A stretch of DNA of 64,000 bases. Source: CAXBNB01 sp965267535. GTDB lineage: Bacteria > Bacteroidota > Bacteroidia > Cytophagales > Cyclobacteriaceae. The first letter of the stretch is position 1. Every line of letters begins with the position of its first letter. Positions 16,615 to 23,544 of this stretch are shown in pieces. The translations under genes and the position numbers were made by a program. Location: the NCBI GenBank assembly GCA_965267535.1, contig OZ254082.1, forward strand, positions 1,302,001-1,366,000, in the 5' to 3' direction. The notes under the pieces were generated by a model. That model did no database searches. It was not told the origin of the DNA and saw nothing but the letters and a program-made list of their open reading frames with translations.

Positions 16615-17430
16615 ATGGAAAAAGTTATAAAAGTGATAAGTCTGGTCTTGTGTTTTGGCTTTTTGGCTTCTTGTGAAGACAACATAGGTGAAGGTTCGCT
16701 GGCTGTGGATATCAAATATGAAAATCAGCGGCTGAGTGTCGTTACAGGATTGCCCAATAGAGTTGGCAATTTTTTGTCTACCACTTCATCAAGACCCATA
16801 GAATTTGAGATAGTAGGAGTGACAGCCGAAAACGGCAGCAACACAGAGGAGTTGTTCAGGATGGTAGAAACTACCGTTTTTGCCAGAGAAGCCCATACCT
16901 ACAACAACGAGTCGGAAGCTTCCCTGGCCCTAAAGTCGAAAGTGATAGAAGTGCCGGCATTGCAGATTGAAAAGTACACCGGTACGTTGATTGTCAATGA
17001 CAATAACACAATACCTTCCGATGTATATCACCTCGATATCAGGGTTTCCAATGTGTCCGGCTCCAGGGTAATTCAGGATGCCGTTATTCTGGAAGTTAAA
17101 GACTTTGATTTAATCGATTTTTCGAATGTGGGCGGAAAGCCTGAAATCACCCGATTGGGAGACACTCCGCATGAAATCGTATTTCGCGGATTCAATGGCG
17201 AAACCGAAGTGCTCTCTACCGAGATCGACCTTTTTACCTCACGGGATAGAAACGGGTTTAATGGTGTTTTTGTAAACGATACCGATGAAGGAGAAGTCTG
17301 GGCGGTAGATTTTCCCATACGATCTGCCTGGACAGGCATCAACATACTAAATGCTGCTCCGGAAAACGAGTCTTTCATCAACTTCGCCATAGGCAGGCCG
17401 GGCAGGTACGAAATCAAAGTATATAAGTAA
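16615..17430 (+). CDS. surface lipoprotein of unknown function
   Basis: I do not recognise a named family. The 271-residue product has a lipoprotein signal (lipobox LASC, Cys about 20) followed by a beta-rich region without membrane helices. The first half (about 25-155) looks like an immunoglobulin-like or DUF1735-like domain, with alternating hydrophobic strands such as YTGTLIVNDNN and YHLDIRVSNVSG. The second half (about 160-271) looks like another beta-sandwich, ending FINFAIGRPGRYEIKVYK. Such lipoproteins commonly serve as extra surface glycan- or protein-binding subunits of SusCD loci. It begins 3 bp after the fasciclin gene, implying tight co-expression. Confidence 0.65.
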   Translation: MEKVIKVISLVLCFGFLASCEDNIGEGSLAVDIKYENQRLSVVTGLPNRVGNFLSTTSSRPIEFEIVGVTAENGSNTEELFRMVETTVFAREAHTYNNESEASLALKSKVIEVPALQIEKYTGTLIVNDNNTIPSDVYHLDIRVSNVSGSRVIQDAVILEVKDFDLIDFSNVGGKPEITRLGDTPHEIVFRGFNGETEVLSTEIDLFTSRDRNGFNGVFVNDTDEGEVWAVDFPIRSAWTGINILNAAPENESFINFAIGRPGRYEIKVYK

Positions 17431-17449
17431 AAAGAAAAACAGTTCTACT

Positions 17450-19291
17450 ATGAAAAAACATATACGAATAATACTACCACTTGCCTTGTTTTTGGTGAGT
17501 GTGGTCAGTATCACCGAAGCTTTGGCGCAGCGAAAAAACAAAGCATTAATCATAGCTGTAGATGGGTTGACACCCGCAGGGTTAGACTTTTCTAAAACCG
17601 TATTTATCGATCAGCTAAAGGATAACTCAACGTATTCTTTTGAAGCCAAAGCATTTGCCCCTACCTACAATGCCACCACCTGGACGTCACTTTTGACAGG
17701 TGTATGGTCGCAAAAGCATGGGGTAGTAGATGAGGAATCCATGGGAGAATACGATCCGGCTGCCTATCCCAGCCTTTTGGACTATATAGAAACAGTAGAC
17801 CCGGATAAAGGTACAGTTTCGATAGTCAACAGTGCCGTTATACACAATGACATCATACAAAATGCAGATCATCGGGCACGCTATGCCACAGACGATGAAG
17901 TAGCCGAGCAGGCCAAGGCGTATCTGAGCGCTACAGAAAACCTGGATGTGGGATTTGTGCAGTTTGGCAGTGTGCTGCAGGCAGGAATAGAAGGAGGTTT
18001 TACCGGAGCAAGTGCAGAATACGTGCTGGCGGTACAGCATGCCGATACCCTAGTGGGCAAGGTGGTAGAAGGGATAGAGTCACGGGCTAACTACCTCAAT
18101 GAAGATTGGGTGATTATACTCACCTCAAGCCATAACGGAACAGTATCCGGAGAATTTGGAGGCTCGTCGTTTGAAGAAGAAACGATCCCCTACATCATTA
18201 GCGGGCACTCGGTAGACAATACCGAATTGCAGGCAACCGAAGGGAAAGATAATGCCATATCCCTCAACTTTGGAATGGTGGCGGGTTTTCACCCCACCAA
18301 GTTTGATCTGACAGATATGACGATGGAGGTTACGCTAAAGCAAACGGCCAAAAGAGGAGGCTGGCAATCGATTTTTGATACCGACAATGATCAGAACCTG
18401 ATAGCCCTGCAGGGAGAAACCCTGCGAATGTATGGGCGATGTACCAACACGGTTATAAGCAATGATTTCAGGTTCAACATAGGAGTGGAGTATCACATAG
18501 CGTTGGTGATCAAGGGGGTTACCTGGACTGTTTATGTAGACGGGGAGCAGATAGGTACCGGAGATACTTGCGAAGAAGACGCCAGAGATGTAAACAGTGT
18601 CGGTTTTGGCGGAGGTGTCAGAAACAGCGGTGACCCGGGTGCAGACCACAGTGGTGATGAGCCGTTTCTGGGTATATTCAACGAGGCAAGAATCTGGAAT
18701 ACAGCACTGGATCCTGAAATAATCAACCAATACAAAGACCAACGGGATATCGAGATATCGGACCATCCCGAGCTGGGTAGTTTGGTAGCCTACTACAAGT
18801 TTGACGAAGTGTCGGGTAGTTTGGTCAAAGATTACAGTGGAAACAACATCCACGCTCAGGCAGAGGCTACCTGGAGTCGTGTACCGGGTAAAGGTTTTGC
18901 GCTGATCGATGCATATCCTACTGTGCTCACACACCTGGGGCTGGATATACCGGCAGTAGATGGCAATGCCTTTATCATAGAGCCTGCTTTGGTGCTCGAT
19001 GTAGACGAAGAGCGGATAGAGGCACGTTCGTTGGCAGATTTCAATTTGTTTCCCAACCCGGCAGTAGACGTGCTGAACATTCGCATGAGCGACAAACTGA
19101 GAAATACAGGAGAAGTAAGGTTGCAGGTGTATGATGCCGGAGGTCGTCTGCTATTGCAAAACAGCATGGGAGGAGCAGCACTGGACGAAATCATCGAAGT
19201 GGACATTTCCAGCCTGCAAAAAGGCTACTTTATGTTCACGCTGGAAGGAAATGGTTTTGCCCATAGCGGAAGATTTATTGTTAACAGATAA
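17450..19291 (+). CDS. alkaline-phosphatase-fold (type I phosphodiesterase-like) protein with inserted LamG domain and T9SS sorting domain; probable pseudoenzyme
   Basis: This 613-residue exported protein has a signal peptide (about 1-26) and an alkaline-phosphatase-superfamily domain from 30 to about 250 (IIAVDGLTPAGL, LLTGVWSQKHGV, EEETIPYIISG). A LamG domain is inserted at about 255-490 (WTVYVDGEQIG, FNEARIWNTALD, YYKFDEVSG). The fold's end follows at about 500-520 (AYPTVLTHLGLDIPAVDG), then a type IX secretion sorting domain (about 540-613, FNLFPNPAVDVLNI). Compared with related phosphodiesterase-like proteins, the expected nucleophile is Asn74, the DxxGH metal ligands are Leu176 and Ile180, the DHG aspartate is Ser227, and the later His is Phe236. 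Only Asp38 and His228 remain. A binding role on the cell surface is therefore more likely than catalysis. Confidence 0.82.
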   Translation: MKKHIRIILPLALFLVSVVSITEALAQRKNKALIIAVDGLTPAGLDFSKTVFIDQLKDNSTYSFEAKAFAPTYNATTWTSLLTGVWSQKHGVVDEESMGEYDPAAYPSLLDYIETVDPDKGTVSIVNSAVIHNDIIQNADHRARYATDDEVAEQAKAYLSATENLDVGFVQFGSVLQAGIEGGFTGASAEYVLAVQHADTLVGKVVEGIESRANYLNEDWVIILTSSHNGTVSGEFGGSSFEEETIPYIISGHSVDNTELQATEGKDNAISLNFGMVAGFHPTKFDLTDMTMEVTLKQTAKRGGWQSIFDTDNDQNLIALQGETLRMYGRCTNTVISNDFRFNIGVEYHIALVIKGVTWTVYVDGEQIGTGDTCEEDARDVNSVGFGGGVRNSGDPGADHSGDEPFLGIFNEARIWNTALDPEIINQYKDQRDIEISDHPELGSLVAYYKFDEVSGSLVKDYSGNNIHAQAEATWSRVPGKGFALIDAYPTVLTHLGLDIPAVDGNAFIIEPALVLDVDEERIEARSLADFNLFPNPAVDVLNIRMSDKLRNTGEVRLQVYDAGGRLLLQNSMGGAALDEIIEVDISSLQKGYFMFTLEGNGFAHSGRFIVNR

Positions 19292-19302
19292 ACGAAAAAG
19301 AT

Positions 19303-19764
19303 ATGATATCCTACATAAAATCAATTGGTATATGCCTACTGCTGGTGGCTTTTGCTTCCTGTGAAGAAGAAAAAATCTACACGCATGAGTTTACAGAGCA
19401 GCAGATAGCAGCTAAAAACCTGGCCGGAAGCTGGGGGCAACCCTACAACATCATTACACCACCGACTATGCCGGCCACTCTGCTGGATAAGGTCATTGTT
19501 TTGTTTACTGTAGATGAGCAGGGCAATCCCGATGGGTTTCTGGCAGAAAATGCAGCAGATGTATTTAGCGAGAATCCCGGCACCTGGACCTGGGCAGAGG
19601 GAGGTTCTACCACAGATATAGTATTGTCGGGAGTTTCGCCCGTTTCGGCCATTACCGTAAAAATGGAGTCGCCTACCCGAATAAATCTATCGTTTGAGGT
19701 CACCTCAGCCAACGGTAGAGTACAAGGCCTGGGCTCTTATCAGGTTTCATTGGTAAAACTGTAA
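19303..19764 (+). CDS. small lipoprotein, lipocalin-like (DUF5004-like)
   Basis: The 153-residue product has lipobox FASC (Cys about 20), then a compact all-beta domain opening with LAGSWGQPYNI and ending with GLGSYQVSLVKL. The pattern (a GxW motif early and repeated strands such as TDIVLSGVSPVSAITVKM) resembles small lipocalin-like domains such as DUF5004 in Bacteroidota. No function is known. It is the last gene of the operon; a strong terminator follows 32 bp later. Confidence 0.65.
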   Translation: MISYIKSIGICLLLVAFASCEEEKIYTHEFTEQQIAAKNLAGSWGQPYNIITPPTMPATLLDKVIVLFTVDEQGNPDGFLAENAADVFSENPGTWTWAEGGSTTDIVLSGVSPVSAITVKMESPTRINLSFEVTSANGRVQGLGSYQVSLVKL

Positions 19765-19796
19765 TTTTTTTCAGAAAGAAAACCAACCAACCAGAC

Positions 19797-19836
19797 AGCC
19801 CGGTTTGTGGGTGAAAACACAAGCCGGGCTTATTTT
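19797..19836 (+). terminator. intrinsic terminator ending the surface-protein operon
   Basis: Arms 19797-19809 (AGCCCGGTTTGTG) and 19818-19830 (CACAAGCCGGGCT) form a 13-bp stem with a single T-G pair and an 8-nt loop, followed by TATTTTC. Confidence 0.88.
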
Positions 19837-19921
19837 CTAAACAATACAATTGACCCGTGTATTTGTAATGAATAATAAAAAACACAAGAACAGATAAAAA
19901 GAAGGATAAATAAGAAAGTTG

Positions 19922-21157
19922 ATGATAGAAAGTAACAACAAGAGAAAACGTGTAGCGGTGATAGGAGCAGGCACTATCGGGTGTGCCACAGCGTATTACC
20001 TGGCAAAGAATGGTGTAGAGGTGGATTTGATAGAGAGAAATACCATAGGGTCTGGCAATACGAGCCTGGCGGCTTCTTTACTTACTAAAATCAGGAGCAA
20101 GCCCGAGATAATTCCTTTGGTGGAGGAAACCTACCGTGTGATGGAGTGCCTGAATCAGGAATTGGGCGATAAGCTGGATGTACAGACGGTGGGCAGCCTG
20201 CATGTAGCAGCATCCGACCAAAGTGTGCAGGCACTCGATACACTGCTATCCATAGCCAATGATTTCGATATTCATCATGCCGCTGTGAGTGCAGATGAAA
20301 TCAAAAAACTCGTGCCCTGGCTAAAAACAGACGAGATATTGAAGGCCTCTTTTATGCCCGACGATGCATTTATGGATGCATACGTACTCACCAATGCCTT
20401 TGCAAAAGCAGCCAAAAAATATGGGGCAAAAATTCATCAGTATACACAGGTAAAAAGCCTGATAATGGAAGGGGATAGCGTAAAAGGAGTGAAGACCAGC
20501 CAGGGAGATGTAGCCGCCGACTATGTGGTGGATGCTGCTGGTGCATGGTCCAACATTCTGTCTATGCAGGTGGGCGTAGGCCTGCCGATGACTCCCGTCA
20601 GGAGCAATTATTGGATTACTTCACCTCATCCGGATTTGTTTCACAGGAGCCAGCCTATAGTGATATTGCCCGACGCATCGGCATATACCCGGCCAGAGTC
20701 AGGAGCATTGCTTTTTGGGTTGAGAGAATCCAGATCAGTACATTTCGATCCCAGGAATTTGCCCGAAGACCTTACAGGATATGTCTTTGGCGATCCGGAA
20801 GACCAGTGGAATATCCTGATAGAGCAGGGAGAGAATTTTCAGCGCTTTTTTCCGAAATTTGATCAGATAGAAATACAACATTATATAGCCGGAGTGTCTA
20901 CCTACACCCCAGACGGTATGTTCATCCTCGGGGGTATTCCGGCAGTTAAGGGTTTTTTGGCTGCCACGGGCTGTTCGGGAGCCGGAGTAGCAGTGTCGGG
21001 CGGTATGGGTCGGGTCATTTCAGAAATGGTGCTCGACAGAAATACGTTTTGCAATACGGAGGCTTTTAGACCCGACAGGTTTGGAAATATTGACCCTCTC
21101 AGTCAGGAGTTTAGACAAACCTGCGCGGATGCACGATCAAACAAAAAGTCGGGCTAA
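19922..21157 (+). CDS. FAD-dependent oxidoreductase, D-amino-acid-oxidase/glycine-oxidase (DAO) family
   Basis: The 411-residue product has an N-terminal FAD-binding Rossmann motif (VAVIGAGTIGCATAYYLAKN, about 11-30) and a DAO-type fold. A second FAD-contact segment appears near the C-terminus (GVSTYTPDGMFILGGIP, then LAATGCSGAGVAVSGGMGR). There is no signal peptide, so it should be cytoplasmic. Family members oxidise amines, amino acids or hydroxy acids; the substrate is not evident. The start is taken at ATG 19922, just after a TTG in the same frame. It is followed by two Fe-S electron-transfer proteins, which suggests it acts as a dehydrogenase feeding the quinone pool rather than as an oxygen-dependent oxidase. 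Confidence 0.87.
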   Translation: MIESNNKRKRVAVIGAGTIGCATAYYLAKNGVEVDLIERNTIGSGNTSLAASLLTKIRSKPEIIPLVEETYRVMECLNQELGDKLDVQTVGSLHVAASDQSVQALDTLLSIANDFDIHHAAVSADEIKKLVPWLKTDEILKASFMPDDAFMDAYVLTNAFAKAAKKYGAKIHQYTQVKSLIMEGDSVKGVKTSQGDVAADYVVDAAGAWSNILSMQVGVGLPMTPVRSNYWITSPHPDLFHRSQPIVILPDASAYTRPESGALLFGLRESRSVHFDPRNLPEDLTGYVFGDPEDQWNILIEQGENFQRFFPKFDQIEIQHYIAGVSTYTPDGMFILGGIPAVKGFLAATGCSGAGVAVSGGMGRVISEMVLDRNTFCNTEAFRPDRFGNIDPLSQEFRQTCADARSNKKSG

Positions 21158-21260
21158 GCAAGTCCGACAAGCCTACAAACACAACCGATTTTTTTACAAA
21201 CTTTTTTTAAACCATCAGGCAGACGGCTATGCAGTCAGGGTCTGATAAAACCAACAACAA

Positions 21261-22580
21261 GTGGTCTGGATATCACAAGTCACCTTTCTACTGATCCTGT
21301 TGGCTGCAGGATACTTTATTTTTGTCCGGGTAGATAGAATCAGAAAAAACATCCTCCTGGGAAAGCCCCAAAAACTATCGGGAGATAGAAAGCAACGGTT
21401 CAAAACCATGTTGCTGGTCGCTTTTGGTCAGGGTAAAATGTTCCAAAAGCCAATTCCTGCACTATTGCACCTTATGGTATATGTAGGTTTTTTGGTTATC
21501 AATATCGAAGTGCTTGAATTTGTAATAGATGGCCTGGCAGGCACCCATAGAATATTTGCCCCGTTGCTGGGACCGGCCTATACCGTTGCACTCAATGTTT
21601 TTGAGTTTCTGGCTGTAGCTGTTATGTTTTCCTGTATAGTTTTTCTGATCCGGCGAAATATCATGAAAGTAAAACGGTTTCACAAACCGGAAATGAAAGG
21701 TTGGCCAAAATGGGATGGAAACCTGATTTTGATTATAGAGATAGCACTTATGCTAGCCATACTGGCAATGAATGCCGCCGATCAGGAGTTGCAAAATAGA
21801 CAGGTAGAGCACTATACCCTTACAGGAAAATTCTATTTTAGTGGTATTCTCACTCCTCTGCTCGCATCGGTAGATACCCCGCTGCTGGTTTTTCTCGAAA
21901 GAGTATTCTGGTGGTTTCATATAGTGGGTATATTGGCTTTTGCGGTTTACGTGACACACTCCAAGCACCTTCACATTTTCATGGCCTTTCCAAACACCTA
22001 TTTTACCAACCTCTTTGCCAAAGGAAAAATAAAAAATATGGAGGAGGTCACACAGGAGGTGAAAACAATGCTGGGAATACATGTGCCAGAGGCTGCTTCG
22101 GGTACTCCCGAAATCCCCAGGCTGGGAGCAAGGGACGCGACTGACCTGAGCTGGAAGAGCCTCATGGATGCCTATGCATGTACAGAGTGCGGCAGGTGTA
22201 CCTCTGAGTGTCCGGCTAATCAAACGGGCAAGAAGCTGTCACCCCGAAAAATCATGATGGATACCCGCGACAGGATAGAAGAAATAGGAAAAGGGAATGG
22301 AGAACACAAAAACTTGCTGGGGGACTACATTACCACAGAAGAGATAAATGCCTGTACCAGCTGCAATGCATGCACCCAGGCCTGCCCGATCAACATAGAC
22401 CCGCTTGCGATTATTTTGGAGATGAGACGCTATGTAGTTATGGAAGAGTCCGGAGCACCCACCGCATGGAACGCCATGTTTTCCAACATCGAAACCAGCT
22501 TTGCTCCCTGGAAGTTTGCGCCTGCCGATAGATTTAATTGGAAAGACGAATTGAATATACAAAAGAATGAAACCAACTGA
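21261..22580 (+). CDS. membrane-bound (Fe-S)-binding protein, HdrC/NarI-like with two [4Fe-4S] motifs
   Basis: This 439-residue protein has about five membrane helices in the first 235 residues, resembling a NarI-like cytochrome-b subunit (HLMVYVGFLVINIEVLEFV, FWWFHIVGILAFAVYV). A soluble part follows with two ferredoxin motifs, CTECGRCTSECP and CTSCNACTQACP. His residues in the membrane helices could bind heme. Proteins of this type are common in Bacteroidota and transfer electrons from flavoproteins to quinone. Start: stops lie in frame at 21243 and 21246, and the first usable codon is GTG at 21261; no ATG gives a full first helix. The 3' end overlaps the next gene by 14 nt, indicating translational coupling. 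Confidence 0.9.
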   Translation: MVWISQVTFLLILLAAGYFIFVRVDRIRKNILLGKPQKLSGDRKQRFKTMLLVAFGQGKMFQKPIPALLHLMVYVGFLVINIEVLEFVIDGLAGTHRIFAPLLGPAYTVALNVFEFLAVAVMFSCIVFLIRRNIMKVKRFHKPEMKGWPKWDGNLILIIEIALMLAILAMNAADQELQNRQVEHYTLTGKFYFSGILTPLLASVDTPLLVFLERVFWWFHIVGILAFAVYVTHSKHLHIFMAFPNTYFTNLFAKGKIKNMEEVTQEVKTMLGIHVPEAASGTPEIPRLGARDATDLSWKSLMDAYACTECGRCTSECPANQTGKKLSPRKIMMDTRDRIEEIGKGNGEHKNLLGDYITTEEINACTSCNACTQACPINIDPLAIILEMRRYVVMEESGAPTAWNAMFSNIETSFAPWKFAPADRFNWKDELNIQKNETN

Positions 22581-23364
22581 ATATAAAGTACCTACCTACG
22601 CCTCTCTGGCACATCAGGACAAACAACCCGAAGTGCTTTTTTGGGTAGGTTGTGCCGGGTCTTTCGACGACCGGTACAAAAAAGTAACGCTTGCTTTTAT
22701 CAAGATTTTGAATCATATCGGTATCGACTTTGCTGTATTGGGTGAAGAGGAGACTTGTACGGGAGACCCGGCCCGAAGAGCAGGAAATGAGTTTTTGTTT
22801 CAGATGCAGGCCATGGCAAACATTCAGCTGTTGGATACATACAACATAAAGAAAATAGTGACAGCCTGCCCCCATTGTTTCAATACCTTTAAAAACGAAT
22901 ATCCGGACCTGGGTGGAAACTATGAGGTAATTCATCACGCTACCTTCTTGCAGCAACTCATAGATGAAGGAAAAATAACCCTGCAGGAGGGAGGGAGCTT
23001 TCGCGGTAAAAAGATAACATACCACGACTCCTGCTACCTGGGAAGAGCAAACGATGTATACAATGCACCAAGAAAAGTATTGGAAGCACTGGACGCTGAT
23101 CTGGTAGAGATGAAACGCTGCAGGTCAAAGGGGCTGTGCTGTGGAGCAGGAGGTGCGCAGATGTTTAAAGATGCGGAAAACGGAACCAAAGAAATAAACA
23201 TAGAACGAACGGAAGAAGCGTTGCAAACGGGAGCCGGAGTGATTGCCTCTGCATGTCCGTTTTGCATGACTATGCTATCAGACGGAGTAAAAAATAAAGA
23301 AAAAGAGGCGGATGTGAAGGTAAAAGACCTGGCAGAACTTATTGTAGAAAACAATAAGCTCTAG
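22567..23364 (+). CDS. CCG-domain (Fe-S)-binding protein, HdrB/GlpC/LutA-like
   Basis: The 265-residue cytoplasmic protein has two cysteine-rich CCG domains. The first has GCAGSFDDRY (about residue 20) and ACPHCFNTF (about 101-109). The second has HDSCYLGR and RSKGLCCGAGGAQMF (about 188-202), with ACPFCMTML near the end. In HdrB the CCG cysteines hold a non-cubane [4Fe-4S] cluster. Together with the preceding membrane Fe-S protein it forms a typical Bacteroidota electron-transfer pair. Here it lies downstream of an FAD dehydrogenase, an arrangement analogous to GlpA-GlpB-GlpC. The first 14 nt overlap the previous gene. Confidence 0.9.
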   Translation: MKPTEYKVPTYASLAHQDKQPEVLFWVGCAGSFDDRYKKVTLAFIKILNHIGIDFAVLGEEETCTGDPARRAGNEFLFQMQAMANIQLLDTYNIKKIVTACPHCFNTFKNEYPDLGGNYEVIHHATFLQQLIDEGKITLQEGGSFRGKKITYHDSCYLGRANDVYNAPRKVLEALDADLVEMKRCRSKGLCCGAGGAQMFKDAENGTKEINIERTEEALQTGAGVIASACPFCMTMLSDGVKNKEKEADVKVKDLAELIVENNKL

Positions 23365-23372
23365 GTTTTAAT

Positions 23373-23405
23373 TCAATAAAATTGAATATATGTCAATTTT
23401 ATTGA
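23373..23405. repeat. 13-bp perfect inverted repeat overlapping a promoter -33 element (candidate operator)
   Basis: TCAATAAAATTGA (23373-23385) and TCAATTTTATTGA (23393-23405) are exact reverse complements separated by 7 bp. No T-run follows, so a terminator is less likely than a regulator-binding site. The right arm contains the TTG of the candidate promoter. Confidence 0.6.
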
Positions 23406-23433
23406 CATGGAAGGGGATTGTTCTGTAGTTTTG
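23402..23433 (+). promoter_or_regulatory. Bacteroidota-type promoter for the downstream LamG/EEP gene
   Basis: TTG at 23402-23404 and TAGTTTTG at 23426-23433, spaced 21 bp, fit TTG-N19-21-TAnnTTTG. Transcription would begin near 23440, about 105 nt before the ATG at 23545. Confidence 0.55.
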
Positions 23434-23437
23434 AAAT

Positions 23438-23469
23438 GTATTCAACTACCCGCGAGGGTTGTTGAATAC
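23438..23469 (+). promoter_or_regulatory. stem-loop at the predicted 5' end of the transcript
   Basis: Arms 23438-23451 (GTATTCAACTACCC) and 23456-23469 (GGGTTGTTGAATAC) form a 14-bp stem with one mismatch and loop GCGA. It lies at or just after the predicted transcription start, so it could protect the RNA or act as a regulatory leader. There is no adjoining T-run. Confidence 0.5.
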
Positions 23470-23544
23470 CTCCTTATGCAATGCTTCGGTTTTTGTAGAA
23501 GGGTGAAAGAACTAAACAAAGATTAACAAACGATCAAACAGACA

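Noticed and set aside
18335..18934. 199-residue minus-strand open frame
   Set aside because: Antisense to the LamG part of the phosphatase-fold gene; no recognisable features.
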